NCBI GenBank assembly: GCA_036513415.1
Contig: DATBZA010000052.1
Span: forward strand, 1 to 30,210
Reading direction: 5' to 3'
Source of the DNA: 40CM-4-68-19 sp036513415
GTDB lineage: Bacteria; Myxococcota; Myxococcia; Myxococcales; 40CM-4-68-19
Length of the DNA stretch: 30,210 nt
In this document: piece after piece, positions 16,818-25,346 of the stretch
Numbering within the stretch: position 1 is the stretch's first letter
Layout: every line of letters starts with the position of its first letter
Notes under the pieces: generated by a model
The model's input: only the letters and a program-made list of their open reading frames with translations
The model's database searches: none
Told to the model about the DNA's origin: nothing
Position numbers and translations under genes: made by a program

Positions 16818-17957
16818 TCAGAGCTTCCGGAGGAACTCGACCGTCGTGTCGATCACCCGATCCGACTCCACATCCGTCAGCTCGAAGTAGAGCGGAAGGC
16901 GGACGAGGCACTTGGAGAGCCTCTCGCACCCAGGCAACGCCCGACCGTCGTGCAGCTTCCGCCCCATCGGGGAGGTGTGCAGTGCGACAAAGTGAAAGCG
17001 GCAATCGATTCCGTTCTCCTTCATGTGCGCGATGTAGCTCGAGCGTTGCTCGCCGCTGCGGAAGACGATGGCGAAGAGATGGGCGTTGCCCGAACAGTCG
17101 GTCCGCCCGCGCAACACGCTCGCCCCGACGCGCTGAACGGAAGTCTCGAGCCCGGCCAGGTAGCGGTCCCAGATCTGCTGCCGCCGCGCCTGGATGCGAG
17201 GCAGCTCTTCCAGCTGCGCGCTGAGCCACGCCGCATTCAGCTCGCTCAAGGTGTAGCTCGAGCCCACGTCCGCCCATGTGTACAGATCGACCAAGCCCTG
17301 CTCGAAGCGCCGCCGGTTCGTGCCCTTGTCGCGCAGGATCTCGGCACGCTCGACCAGCGAGGTGTCGCGCAAGACGATCGTTCCTCCCTCTCCGCAGCCT
17401 ACGTTCTTGCTCTCGTGAAAGCTGATGGCCGCGCAGCCGCCGAAGGTTCCCAGCGGCTTTCCTCGAAACGAGGCGCCGATCGCCTGCGCAGCGTCCTCCA
17501 CGATCGGTACGGTTCCGATCGCCGCACGCAGCTCATCGAGATCGCAGGAATTGCCGGCGTAATGGACGGGGACCACTGCCCGCGTTCGCGGCGACAGCTG
17601 GCGGGTGACGTCGGCCAAGTCGAGATTGCCCGACGGATCCACGTCGGCGAAGATCGGCTTCGCCCCGCGCAGCAGGAACGCGTTCACGGTCGCCGACAGG
17701 GTGAACGCCGGTACGATCACCTCATTGCCGGGACCAATGTCCAAGAGCAGCGCAGCCATCTCCAACGCGTGCGTCGCGGAGCTGACCAGGAGCGCGGGAC
17801 ACCCGAGCACGCCGCGCAACAGCTCCTCGCAGCGCCGTCCGAAACGCCCCGTTCCGCAAGTCGTGCCTGCCAGTGCCTCCGCGATTCGCGGAATGTCCTG
17901 GGCGGTGTGGACTGGCCGGTTGAACGGAATGTTTCGCATTGTTGCTGAATGTGTCAT
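16818..17957 (-). CDS. DegT/DnrJ/EryC1 sugar aminotransferase, WecE (RffA)-like
   Basis: A 379-residue PLP enzyme of the nucleotide-sugar aminotransferase family. It tracks E. coli WecE (dTDP-4-dehydro-6-deoxyglucose transaminase, making dTDP-Fuc4N) over its whole length: IPFNRPV, LEMAALLLDIGPGNEVIVPAFT, FLLRGAKPIFADVDP, VVPVHYAG, VEDAAQAIGA (D155), the PLP lysine in SFHESKNVGCGEGG (K184), ILRDKGTNRRRF, YTWADVGSSYTLSELNAAWL, and the LHTSPMGRKL and RLPLYFEL segments. A WecE-like activity is therefore likely, but substrate use in this family varies. ATG 17957 and ATG 17939 are both possible starts; neither has a clear ribosome site, and IPFNRP right after the second fits WecE's N-terminus. The glycosyltransferase follows two bases after its stop, and a methyltransferase gene lies 52 bp upstream on the same strand. 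Confidence 0.9.
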   Translation of the reverse strand: MTHSATMRNIPFNRPVHTAQDIPRIAEALAGTTCGTGRFGRRCEELLRGVLGCPALLVSSATHALEMAALLLDIGPGNEVIVPAFTLSATVNAFLLRGAKPIFADVDPSGNLDLADVTRQLSPRTRAVVPVHYAGNSCDLDELRAAIGTVPIVEDAAQAIGASFRGKPLGTFGGCAAISFHESKNVGCGEGGTIVLRDTSLVERAEILRDKGTNRRRFEQGLVDLYTWADVGSSYTLSELNAAWLSAQLEELPRIQARRQQIWDRYLAGLETSVQRVGASVLRGRTDCSGNAHLFAIVFRSGEQRSSYIAHMKENGIDCRFHFVALHTSPMGRKLHDGRALPGCERLSKCLVRLPLYFELTDVESDRVIDTTVEFLRKL

Positions 17958-18009
17958 CGCAAGACGACACCTGTCAGTAGACCAAGAGACCCAAAAGTTT
18001 AGCGAAGGC

Positions 18010-18900
18010 CTAAGTAGCCGTAACTACTGCAAATACCCAGCTGCGCGCGCGGTAGGCTTTGGCCAGCTGGCGGCCATGCGGATACTCGACTGCCAGCCGG
18101 CGGGCTGCGGCCCACGCCTCGATGTCGGCTTTCGAGCTCACGTAGACGGCGTCGTAGTCCGGCAGCGTGACGCGCGGGTGCGCGAGCGCGACAGGCGCGA
18201 GATTGATGGGGAATGGGCCCAGGCGCTCCCGCGCGCGCCGCAGCGCGCGTGGCAGGCGTATCTTCTGATCGTACCAGCTTACCGCGGCGTCGAACCATTT
18301 CCCGCGTCTCAGCTTTGCGTTCAGCCGCCCCGGCGAGAAGCCCGTGAGCTGCGACCCGAGGTGTCCCGATTCGACGAAGTCCGGAAAGAGCAGCACCAGC
18401 CGTCCACCGGGGCGCAACACCCGGACCATCTCGGCGAGCGCCGTTTCGGGATAGACCAGCGACTCGATCACGCCATAGGAGAAGCAGACGTCGAAAGCGC
18501 CGCTGGGAGCCGGAATGTTGTATGCGCTGCCCTGGATCCACTCGGCATCCGGATGGCGCCGCCTGCAGTCCGCGACGATCCAGTCGGCGACCTCCATCCC
18601 GACGTACCTGGCGGCGAAGCCCGCGCGGCGGAGGGTGCGGAAGAGCCGGCCGCTGCCGCAGCCAGCCTCGAGCACGGATTCGGGTTTCAGGCTCGTGAGA
18701 TACCCGGCGATGAGACGCTCGAAGGGGTGTTCAAAGGACTCGGCCTCGCGCTTGTCGATGAAATCCTGGTACGCCTGCCGCGCTTCGGGCCGGCTGTAGA
18801 ACGAGTCCATCGCTTCCTGCAGGCTGGCGAGGCGGGCCGGATCGCCCTGGGTGCTGGAGGTCCACTCGAAGTCGCGCGTGCAGATCATCGTCGCCGACAT
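18010..18900 (-). CDS. Class I SAM-dependent methyltransferase
   Basis: A 296-residue methyltransferase. ATG 18900 is chosen as the first ATG after the overlap with the ABC transporter gene's shadow ends; ATG 18888 is an alternative and neither has a strong ribosome site. Seen: motif I VLEAGCGSG (about 77-85), the acidic residue at the end of strand 2 in YVGMEVADW, a FDVCFSYGVIESL segment (motif II region) and MVRVLRPGGRLVLLFPDF (motif III). The C-terminal third (YDAVYVSSKADIEAWAAARRL) is not recognisable to me. The acceptor is unknown; lying just upstream of a sugar aminotransferase and a glycosyltransferase, methylation of a sugar, glycan or lipid is plausible. Probably cytoplasmic. Confidence 0.85.
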   Translation of the reverse strand: MSATMICTRDFEWTSSTQGDPARLASLQEAMDSFYSRPEARQAYQDFIDKREAESFEHPFERLIAGYLTSLKPESVLEAGCGSGRLFRTLRRAGFAARYVGMEVADWIVADCRRRHPDAEWIQGSAYNIPAPSGAFDVCFSYGVIESLVYPETALAEMVRVLRPGGRLVLLFPDFVESGHLGSQLTGFSPGRLNAKLRRGKWFDAAVSWYDQKIRLPRALRRARERLGPFPINLAPVALAHPRVTLPDYDAVYVSSKADIEAWAAARRLAVEYPHGRQLAKAYRARSWVFAVVTAT

Positions 18901-18967
18901 TGGCGCGCACTCTACTTCGATCGGGAGGAGCGAGCGCCGCGGCGGTGGCGGCAGGGCTACGATCCGA

Positions 18968-20722
18968 TCAGCCGCTCCGCTGGGAGAGGTGGCCGGTGAC
19001 CTCCACGATGGAGGCGGGTCCGCTCTGCTCCGGTCGCACGACGAGCTCGCGGCCGTGGAGGGGGCGAAGCGTTCCGCGGTGGCCGACGCTAAACAGGGCC
19101 GTGCCGGGGAGCCGCTCGCGCACGAGGTGGTAGAGGCGCGCTTCGGTCGCCTCGTCCACCGCGGAGGTCGCCTCGTCGAGGAAAAGCCAATCGGGCTTCT
19201 GGACGAGGACCCGTGCGAAAGCGATGCGTTGCTGCTCGCCAGGCGACAGCTGCAGCGCCCAGTGGCCGTCCTCGTCGAGTCGACCGGCCAGCCCGGGCAG
19301 CCCCACCGCCTCGAGCGCATCGCGCAGCATCGCATCGTCCACGCCGTCCGCCGGCCTCGGATAGCTCACCACGTCCCGGAGGCTGCCGATCGGCAGATAC
19401 GGTTTCTGGGGGAGAACCAGGACGCGGGCACCGCGCGGCACGCGGATCTCGCCCCGGCCGAACGGCCAGATTCCCGCGATGGCGCGGATGAGCGTGCTCT
19501 TGCCCACGCCCGAAGGTCCGGCCAGGAGAGCCGTGTCCCCACGATCGAGCCCGAGGTTCACGCCTGCGATGAGCCGTTGGCCACCGGGGAGATCGAGCTC
19601 CACGTCCTCGAGGGCGAGACGCGCGGCGTCCCCTTCCGCAAATGCGATGCCGCCGCCGGTCGCTGCCTCGCTGCGCACGTGCTCGAGGGCCCGCTCGAAG
19701 CCCAAGAGCCGCTCGACCACCGAGCGCCACGCCGCGATGTCCGTGTACGAGGAAACGATGAAGCTCAGCGAGTCCTGCACCTGGCCGAAGGCCGTGGCCG
19801 TCTGCATGAGCCCGCCCAGGTGGATGACGTCCCGGAAGTAGCGCGGGGCCGCGACGATGAAGGGGAAGATGACCGCCGCCTGCGCGTAGCCGGCCGTGAA
19901 CCACGTCAGCCGCTTCTGCCGGCGCATGATGTCCCAGAAGTTCCGCACGACCGCCCCGAACCGCTCGCGAAAGCCCCGCAGCTCGTCGGCCTCGCCGTGG
20001 TAGAGCGCCACCCCCTCGGCGTTCTCGCGGAAGCGGACGAGGCCGAAGCGAAAATCGGCCTCGTACCGCTGCTGGTCGAAGTTGAGTCGCACGAGCGGAC
20101 GCCCGATCCGGCTCGTGAGCCAGGTTCCGATGATGGCGTACACCAGAGCCGTCCAGACCATGTAGCCTGGCAGGATTACCGAGGAGCGGCCGAACGGGAT
20201 CGTGACGGACCCGGAGAGCCCCCAGAGAATCGCCACGAAAGAGACCAGCGTCACCACGGCCCGCAGTCCACCGATGGCGAGAGCGAGGGTGCCGGAGACG
20301 AAGAGCTGCAAGTCCTCGGCGATGCGCTGATCGGGATTGTCGGTCTCGCCGGCCGCGAGCTGCATCCGGAAGTAGGCGCCGTCGGCGAGCCAGGCCTGGA
20401 GATAGCGCTCCGTCAGCCAGCGCCGCCAGCGGATCTGGAGCATCTGGTTGAGGTAGAGCTGATAGACGGCGACGATGATGTACAGGCCCGCGAGCCAGGA
20501 GAACCGCACGAGCTGGTGGACGAAGACGGCGTAGTTCTTGTCCTGGAGCGCATTGTAGAAGCCGTTGTTCCACTGGTTGAGCAGTACGTTGAGGTACACG
20601 ATCCCGAGGTTGAGCGCGACGACGACGACCAGCAGCCCTCGAGCGACCCAGCGGTCCTCCGAGCGCCAGTACGGGGCGGCCATGGCCCAGGCTTCACGGA
20701 GCAGTCGGTGCAAGCGAGCCAT
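18968..20722 (-). CDS. ABC transporter, fused permease/ATPase, YddA/BacA (SbmA-like) family
   Basis: A 584-residue half-transporter. The N-terminal 350 residues hold about six helices and the family hallmark VLLNQWNNGFYNALQDKNY, then YLNQMLQIRWRRWLTERYL and NPDQRIAEDLQLF, as in YddA and Rv1819c/BacA, and related to SbmA. The ATPase domain has Walker A GPSGVGKST (about 402-410), signature LSPGEQQRI, Walker B WLFLDEATSAVDE and the H-loop in SVGHRGTL. Members move peptides, cobalamin or unknown hydrophilic substrates across the inner membrane; direction and substrate cannot be told here. It lies 67 bp upstream of the methyltransferase gene on the same strand, possibly co-transcribed. No strong ribosome site precedes the ATG, but the start fits the family. 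Confidence 0.93.
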   Translation of the reverse strand: MARLHRLLREAWAMAAPYWRSEDRWVARGLLVVVVALNLGIVYLNVLLNQWNNGFYNALQDKNYAVFVHQLVRFSWLAGLYIIVAVYQLYLNQMLQIRWRRWLTERYLQAWLADGAYFRMQLAAGETDNPDQRIAEDLQLFVSGTLALAIGGLRAVVTLVSFVAILWGLSGSVTIPFGRSSVILPGYMVWTALVYAIIGTWLTSRIGRPLVRLNFDQQRYEADFRFGLVRFRENAEGVALYHGEADELRGFRERFGAVVRNFWDIMRRQKRLTWFTAGYAQAAVIFPFIVAAPRYFRDVIHLGGLMQTATAFGQVQDSLSFIVSSYTDIAAWRSVVERLLGFERALEHVRSEAATGGGIAFAEGDAARLALEDVELDLPGGQRLIAGVNLGLDRGDTALLAGPSGVGKSTLIRAIAGIWPFGRGEIRVPRGARVLVLPQKPYLPIGSLRDVVSYPRPADGVDDAMLRDALEAVGLPGLAGRLDEDGHWALQLSPGEQQRIAFARVLVQKPDWLFLDEATSAVDEATEARLYHLVRERLPGTALFSVGHRGTLRPLHGRELVVRPEQSGPASIVEVTGHLSQRSG

Positions 20723-20858
20723 GGTCGGCGAGGGCCAGCAATGCGAAGGTTCTCCCGATTCCAGTCATCTGCGGCCTCCGATGCCACCCTTGCAGCCGGC
20801 GCGCCAACAGCGAGCCTGACCCGATCCACGCGCGCGGCGATATGCCCTGTTCAATCAT

Positions 20859-20887
20859 TTGACAGCGGTGTCGTGGAGCCGTAGCGA
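20859..20887 (+). promoter_or_regulatory. Candidate promoter for the DUF4136 gene
   Basis: A perfect -35 TTGACA (20859-20864) is followed after 17 bp by a weak -10, TAGCGA (20882-20887, 3 of 6). It lies in the 288-bp divergent gap between the YddA-like gene and the DUF4136 gene, about 124 nt before the start. I see nothing else definite in that gap. Confidence 0.35.
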
Positions 20888-21010
20888 AATCGATCAGCGC
20901 ACGACGCCCCGAGCAGTTCGCTCCCAGCAGATCGGCGGTGGCACATCGCGTGCACATACCAGCGTCGCCCGCCATCAGCCTTGCGGCGGTCTCAATCGCT
21001 GGAGGATGCC

Positions 21011-21574
21011 ATGACGACCCGCCGCTCCCTCGCCGCACCCGCGGCCATCATTCTTGCCCTCACCGCCTGCGCGTCCGTCGACGTGCACACGACGACGAGC
21101 CCCGACGCGAATCTGGGGGCTCTGCACACGTTCAACGTGATGCCGAATCCCAAGCGGCGATCACCGGCCGCGCAGTCGACGGACGACCCGATGCTCGTGA
21201 ACTCGATCACGAACCGCGCCTTGCGCGCCGACCTCGTCAAAGGATTCGAGAACCGTGGCTACGCGGTCTCCGGTAACCCGGACTTCGTGGTCGCCTACTA
21301 TGCATGCGCGAAGAACAAGCTGGACGTTACGCACTGGGATTATGGGTACCCATTCTACCCTGGCTGGTGGGGCCCCGGCTGGGGTCCAGACGACGACGCA
21401 ACGGTCACGAAATACACGCAGGGGACCGTCATCATCGACGTGATCAATCCCAGCACCAAGGAGCTCCTCTGGCGCGGACAGGGAGTCGCCAGGGTTTCGG
21501 ATGACGAGCCGCAGTACGAGCAGGACCTTTGGAAGACGATCACAGCGGTTCTCGACAAGTTCCCGCACGCGTAG
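21011..21574 (+). CDS. DUF4136-type lipoprotein
   Basis: A 187-residue lipoprotein. ATG 21011 is chosen because GGAGGA at 21001-21006 lies just upstream; the frame extends to 20981. The signal ends in the lipobox LTAC (C20), with alanine next, suggesting the outer membrane. The mature part (a LGALHTFNV strand, NSITNRALRADLVKGFENRGY, DFVVAYYACAK, a tyrosine/glycine/tryptophan-rich stretch around YPGWWGPGWGP, GTVIIDVINPSTKELLWRGQG and a final LWKTITAVLDKFP) is the DUF4136 pattern. The role is unknown; relatives are small envelope lipoproteins, often near stress or transport genes. It stands alone on the + strand and converges with the phospholipase-D-like gene. Confidence 0.88.
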   Translation: MTTRRSLAAPAAIILALTACASVDVHTTTSPDANLGALHTFNVMPNPKRRSPAAQSTDDPMLVNSITNRALRADLVKGFENRGYAVSGNPDFVVAYYACAKNKLDVTHWDYGYPFYPGWWGPGWGPDDDATVTKYTQGTVIIDVINPSTKELLWRGQGVARVSDDEPQYEQDLWKTITAVLDKFPHA

Positions 21575-21575
21575 C

Positions 21576-21591
21576 CGATCAGCGTTGATCG
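21576..21591. terminator. Hairpin between convergent genes
   Basis: CGATCA and TGATCG form a perfect 6-bp stem with a GCGT loop, directly after the DUF4136 stop and within the 34-bp gap to the convergent phospholipase-D-like gene. There is no T-run on either side. A bidirectional terminator role is inferred from position only. Confidence 0.3.
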
Positions 21592-21608
21592 CCGCGCTCT
21601 GCCTGGCG

Positions 21609-22598
21609 TTACCGACGGGTCCCGCCGACCAGGACGAGCTTCTTCGCCTCGCCGGCGCGGTCTTCGAGGTCGGCGAGGAGTCCTTCGTCCGAAAGGTCTA
21701 GCGGGTGTGACTGCTTCCAGTCGTGGTGAGCCACTTTCTCGAGCCGCTCGACGACGTGGTCGTCGCGCACCTCGATGGCCAGCTCGCGCCGGTCATCGAG
21801 GCTGCCGCGAGTGAGATTGATCGAGCCCACGATCGCGGCGACGCTGTCGGCGAGCAGCATCTTGCCGTGAAGCTTGAGATGCCTGAGCTTGTGGATCTTG
21901 ATCCCGACGTCATCCAGGATCCGCAGCCCGGCGGTCCCTTCAACCAGCTTCTTCTTGAGCGCGTGCGGCGGCCGGGCCATTACGCGCACCTTCACCCCGC
22001 GCTGGGCGGCGCGAACGATGCGCTCGATCACCACGGCGTCCTGGTAGCGCTCGTTCTGGACGAGCAAGGTATGCCTCGCCTGATCGATGAAGCGGCAGAT
22101 CCGATCGCGGCCCCCGGGGCACCAGACGAGGTGGCCTCCCTCGCGGCCGCGAAAACGTTGCCGGTGCCAGTCCGCCTCGAAGCAATCGACGATCTCCCGG
22201 ATTTCGCGCGCGTGGCTCGTGGCGATGGCATAGTCGCGCGTCGCGCTCAGGTTGTGCGTCGCCCAGTTCAGCGAGCTCACGAATGCGATCGCGTCGTCCG
22301 CCACCATCGACTTCTCGTGCGTCAGGCTGAACTCGGGGTTCCCGTTGGTGACCTCGACCCCGGCGCGGATGAGCTTCTCGCGAGTCGCCTCGTTCTCCAC
22401 CTCGCCGCTGCGCCTGGCGGGGTTCAGCATCACCAACACCTTCACGCCCCGGCGGCGGGCGCCGACGACGGCCTGGAGCAGCACCGGGTCGGAGAAGACG
22501 AACATCTTCACCCGCAGCGACTTCGAAGCCCCCGCGATGGCGTCGAGAAGGGGTTTGGCCGAATCGTCAGGGAGAACCACCAGCGATCGAGATGACAC
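21609..22598 (-). CDS. Phospholipase D-fold (cardiolipin synthase-like) protein with two HKD motifs
   Basis: A 329-residue protein with two complete PLD catalytic motifs: HEKSMVAD (H94, K96, D101) followed by SSLNW, and HGKMLLAD (H244, K246, D251) followed by GSINLT. Such proteins cleave or transfer phosphodiester bonds, in phospholipid synthesis or turnover or as nucleases. At this length, without membrane helices or a signal peptide, neither cardiolipin synthase nor nuclease can be chosen. GTG 22598 is the preferred start: it comes two bases after the upstream ABC exporter's TGA, and AGGAG within that gene's last codons is well spaced; TTG 22604 is the longer option. The pairing suggests coupled translation and a shared envelope-lipid function, which is inference. 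Confidence 0.9.
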   Translation of the reverse strand: MSSRSLVVLPDDSAKPLLDAIAGASKSLRVKMFVFSDPVLLQAVVGARRRGVKVLVMLNPARRSGEVENEATREKLIRAGVEVTNGNPEFSLTHEKSMVADDAIAFVSSLNWATHNLSATRDYAIATSHAREIREIVDCFEADWHRQRFRGREGGHLVWCPGGRDRICRFIDQARHTLLVQNERYQDAVVIERIVRAAQRGVKVRVMARPPHALKKKLVEGTAGLRILDDVGIKIHKLRHLKLHGKMLLADSVAAIVGSINLTRGSLDDRRELAIEVRDDHVVERLEKVAHHDWKQSHPLDLSDEGLLADLEDRAGEAKKLVLVGGTRR

Positions 22599-22600
22599 TC

Positions 22601-24487
22601 TCAAGCTCCTACTTTGCGTTGAAGATCGTTTCCGTCCACAACAGCGAGCGCTCCGGTCTGGATGCGGCTCAAGTCGGCATAGGCGCCGCCGGCCGCGAGC
22701 AGTTCGTCGTGGGTGCCTTGCTCCGCGACGCGGCCACCTTTCAAGACGATGATCTTGTCGGCATCGCGGATGGTGCTCAGGCGGTGAGCAATGGTGATGA
22801 CGGTCCGCCCCTTCATGAGGCGTTCGAGTGCCTCCATCACCAGCCTCTCCGACTCTGAATCGAGCGCCGCGGTGGGCTCGTCGAGGATGAGGATGGGCGA
22901 GTTGCGGATGACCGCGCGCGCGATGCCGATGCGCTGCCGCTCGCCACCGGAGAGCGTCTGGCCTCTTTCGCCCAGCAGGGTGTCGTAACCCTTGGGCATC
23001 CGGACGATGAACCCGTGCGCGTTCGCGAGCTTCGCGGCCTCGACAATCTCTTCATCGCTGGCGTCGGGCCTCCCGTAGGCGATGTTCTCCCGCACCGTGG
23101 CGCGAAACAGGATCGTGTCCTGCAATACGAATCCGATCTGCGCGCGCAGGCCTTGGAGCACGTAGTCGCGGACGTCTACTCCGTCGATCAGGACCCGCCC
23201 CGCGGTCGGATCGTAGAATCGCGGGATCAAACTGACGACCGTGGATTTTCCTGTTCCGGTGGCGCCAGCAATCCCGACGAACTGGCCGGGCGCGATCGAG
23301 AAGCTCAGGTCCCTCAGCACCGGGACCGCGGGATCGTAGCCGAACGACACGCGATCGAAGCGGATCGCCCCGTTGAGCCTTCCCGGGTCGCGCGCGTCCG
23401 GACGCTCGGGGATGCTCATGTCGATGTCGAGGATTGCGCGGACGCGCTCCACCCCGACCGCTGCCTGGGCGATGGCGCCGCTCATCTTCGCGACGTCCTG
23501 CACGGGTTTGAAGAACTTGCCGAGATACGAAAGAAAGACGGTGAGCGATCCGAGCGTCATTGCGGAAGCCGACACCAGCGAGGCGCCCCGCCAGAGGACG
23601 AAGCCGGTGCAGAGGGACACGATCACGGTCACCACAGGCGGCAGGAGCGATTTGACCCGCCTCGCCTGCAGCGCGGCCTGTACGGCCTGCTGACTCGCGG
23701 CCGCCAGGTGCTTCTCCTCGAGCTCCTGCCGGCCGAATGCGTTCACGACGCGGATCGACTCCAGGCCCTGCTGCACCACGCTGAGCAGATCGCTCTCTCG
23801 CTGCCGCAGCTCGCGCGTGGCTGCCTTGATTGCCTTCCTGAACCGCGTGACGAACAGCAGCAAAAAGGGCGCGACCGCCGCGGCGACGAGCGCGAAGTCC
23901 CATTCGAGCCAGAACATCAGGCCGAGCATCCCCGCGATCGTCAGCAGATCGATGACGATGCCGAGCGTCGTGGCCGACGCGAAGCCCTGGATGGTCGCGA
24001 TGTCGTCGGTGATGGTGCTCAGCAGCGTCCCGGTCCGATGCGTGTCGTAGTACGCGAGCGACAGGCGGTCGAGGTGACGATAGACGCGCACGCGCAGATC
24101 GTTGGCCACCCACTGACCGACGCTCTCCGTGTAGTAGTTGTCGAGGTACGAGGCGATCGCGCCGAGCACGGCGATGATCACGCCCCCGAGCGCAGCCGCC
24201 GCAGCGATCCGCATGGCACCGTGGCCCGGCATCCAGCTCGCGATGTCGCGCAACCAAGCGGGTGGCTCGTGCGCGCCGATCACGTTGTCGAGCACGATCT
24301 TCAGCGGCCACGGCGCGGCCAGGCCCATGGCCGTCTCGATCGCCGTTGCCAGAAGGACGATGGCAAGCCACCCCCGGTAGGGTCGGAGCAGTTCGGTGAT
24401 CAGGGGGCCCATGCCGCCCGGAGGTGGGGGCCGTTCGCGGCTTGCGCCGCGCAACGACCTGACAACCGTTGTCGAATCAGTCCCCAT
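22601..24487 (-). CDS. ABC exporter, fused permease/ATPase, MsbA/multidrug-like
   Basis: A 628-residue half-transporter from ATG 24487 (TTG 24520 would add 11 residues; neither start has a clear ribosome site). Seen: an exporter-type transmembrane domain of about six helices, with YYDTHRTGTLLSTITDDI and DLLSVVQQGLESIRVVNAFGRQ in the coupling region, then an ATPase domain with Walker A GATGTGKST, Q-loop FVLQDTILF, signature LSGGERQRIGIARA, Walker B ILILDEPTAALD and H-loop IAHRLSTI. All catalytic residues are present, so it should work as a homodimer, or as a heterodimer with an unseen partner. Substrates of this class include lipids, lipid A precursors, drugs and peptides. It is tightly linked to the downstream phospholipase-D-like gene. 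Confidence 0.94.
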   Translation of the reverse strand: MGTDSTTVVRSLRGASRERPPPPGGMGPLITELLRPYRGWLAIVLLATAIETAMGLAAPWPLKIVLDNVIGAHEPPAWLRDIASWMPGHGAMRIAAAAALGGVIIAVLGAIASYLDNYYTESVGQWVANDLRVRVYRHLDRLSLAYYDTHRTGTLLSTITDDIATIQGFASATTLGIVIDLLTIAGMLGLMFWLEWDFALVAAAVAPFLLLFVTRFRKAIKAATRELRQRESDLLSVVQQGLESIRVVNAFGRQELEEKHLAAASQQAVQAALQARRVKSLLPPVVTVIVSLCTGFVLWRGASLVSASAMTLGSLTVFLSYLGKFFKPVQDVAKMSGAIAQAAVGVERVRAILDIDMSIPERPDARDPGRLNGAIRFDRVSFGYDPAVPVLRDLSFSIAPGQFVGIAGATGTGKSTVVSLIPRFYDPTAGRVLIDGVDVRDYVLQGLRAQIGFVLQDTILFRATVRENIAYGRPDASDEEIVEAAKLANAHGFIVRMPKGYDTLLGERGQTLSGGERQRIGIARAVIRNSPILILDEPTAALDSESERLVMEALERLMKGRTVITIAHRLSTIRDADKIIVLKGGRVAEQGTHDELLAAGGAYADLSRIQTGALAVVDGNDLQRKVGA

Positions 24488-24569
24488 GGCCGTGGCGAGG
24501 TTAGGCAATTTCCCGGCCAATTTGCTTCGGGCTACAAGGGCCTGCCTTTGCTCGATTCCGAAGCACCGA

Positions 24570-24575
24570 TGTCAA
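24570..24575 (-). promoter_or_regulatory. Candidate -35 box upstream of the ABC exporter
   Basis: A perfect TTGACA on the minus strand in the 134-bp gap before the exporter gene. The base run at the -10 spacing (AGCAAA) is a poor match, so the promoter is tentative. I see nothing else definite in the gap. Confidence 0.2.
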
Positions 24576-24621
24576 GCGAGTGCGCAGCGCGTGTATACCG
24601 ACCCGACAGGACAGGTCTGCA

Positions 24622-25335
24622 TCAGTGGCTCAGCTGCGCCCGCTGCACTTCGGAGATGGCGACCGAGAGCCAGTATCGCGCCTCGGCCAGGTCCTCCCGC
24701 TCAACCGCCTCGCGGGCGTAGTGAACCGCCTCCTGCGCGGGAAACGGCAGCACCCGAGACGCGGATTCCAGCGTGTAGAGCACCTGGGAGTTGCCGAGCG
24801 CGAGCTGGTACTGCGCGTCCGACAGCGCCGTGACCGCTTCCTGCGTCAACTGGCGCGCCTGCAGCGTGCGCACCGCCTCCACCTCCCTGCGCGCCTGGTC
24901 CTGCGCGAGTTGCTCGCGGAGCGCGGCGACCTGACCGTTGAGTTGCCACAGCTGTTGGGTCTGCGAATCCGCGCGTGCCCGCACCACCTGCTGCTCGAGC
25001 GCTGCGATCCGGCTGCGCAGCTGCGCCATGCCGTCCGCGGCCGGTCCGCTGTCTGGTGACTCGGCGCCACCTGCATTCACACTTTCGCCGGCGGGAGCTT
25101 CTCCTTCAGGCCTCAGAATCGAGCCGGGCGGCTCGCCCAGATAGATCGGGCCGCCGTCCGACGGGATCCACACGCCCAGGCCGCCGTCTTGAGTCGGACC
25201 GGGCACCTGCGACGGCGCGCTGGCCGCTTCTCCAGCGGCTTCGCGCGCTCCGGCTGCACCGGCCGGGCCGGTTTGCGGCACGGCGAGACTCGCGGCGGCA
25301 CCTGCGAGCACGGCGGCGACCAGGCCCTTCAGCAT
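24622..25335 (-). CDS. Secreted coiled-coil protein of unknown function
   Basis: A 237-residue protein I do not recognise. It starts with a signal peptide (MLKGLVAAVLAGAAASLAVP), followed by a low-complexity Gly/Ala/Pro-rich linker to about residue 100, then a long charged helix with heptad-like spacing (about 100-160; AQLRSRIAALEQQVVRARAD, LWQLNGQVAALREQLAQDQARREVEAV), and a helical C-terminus with repeated short helices (TQEAVTALSDAQYQLALGN, AREAVEREDLAEARYWLSVA) that may pack as a bundle. No catalytic or metal motif is seen. The start lacks a good ribosome site, but it begins 12 bp after the superoxide dismutase stop on the same strand, so the two are probably co-transcribed and both act in the periplasm. 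Confidence 0.75.
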   Translation of the reverse strand: MLKGLVAAVLAGAAASLAVPQTGPAGAAGAREAAGEAASAPSQVPGPTQDGGLGVWIPSDGGPIYLGEPPGSILRPEGEAPAGESVNAGGAESPDSGPAADGMAQLRSRIAALEQQVVRARADSQTQQLWQLNGQVAALREQLAQDQARREVEAVRTLQARQLTQEAVTALSDAQYQLALGNSQVLYTLESASRVLPFPAQEAVHYAREAVEREDLAEARYWLSVAISEVQRAQLSH

Positions 25336-25346
25336 GAGTGTGGCCG

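Noticed and set aside
16816..17277. N-terminal extension of the glycosyltransferase over the WecE-like gene
   Set aside because: The extra 154 residues are an out-of-frame reading of the aminotransferase gene on the same strand; GTG 16815 with its ribosome site is a better start.
18013..18028. AGTAG/CTACT hairpin at the end of the methyltransferase gene
   Set aside because: The stem is only 5 bp, lies inside the coding end and has no T-run, so there is no real support for a terminator.
18851..20884. A 677-codon open frame on the + strand, antisense to the YddA-like transporter
   Set aside because: The opposite strand has a complete ABC transporter with all motifs; this frame has none and is a GC-rich shadow.
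23015..24721. A 568-codon open frame on the + strand, antisense to the ABC exporter
   Set aside because: It has biased, motif-free composition and lies opposite an intact exporter gene.
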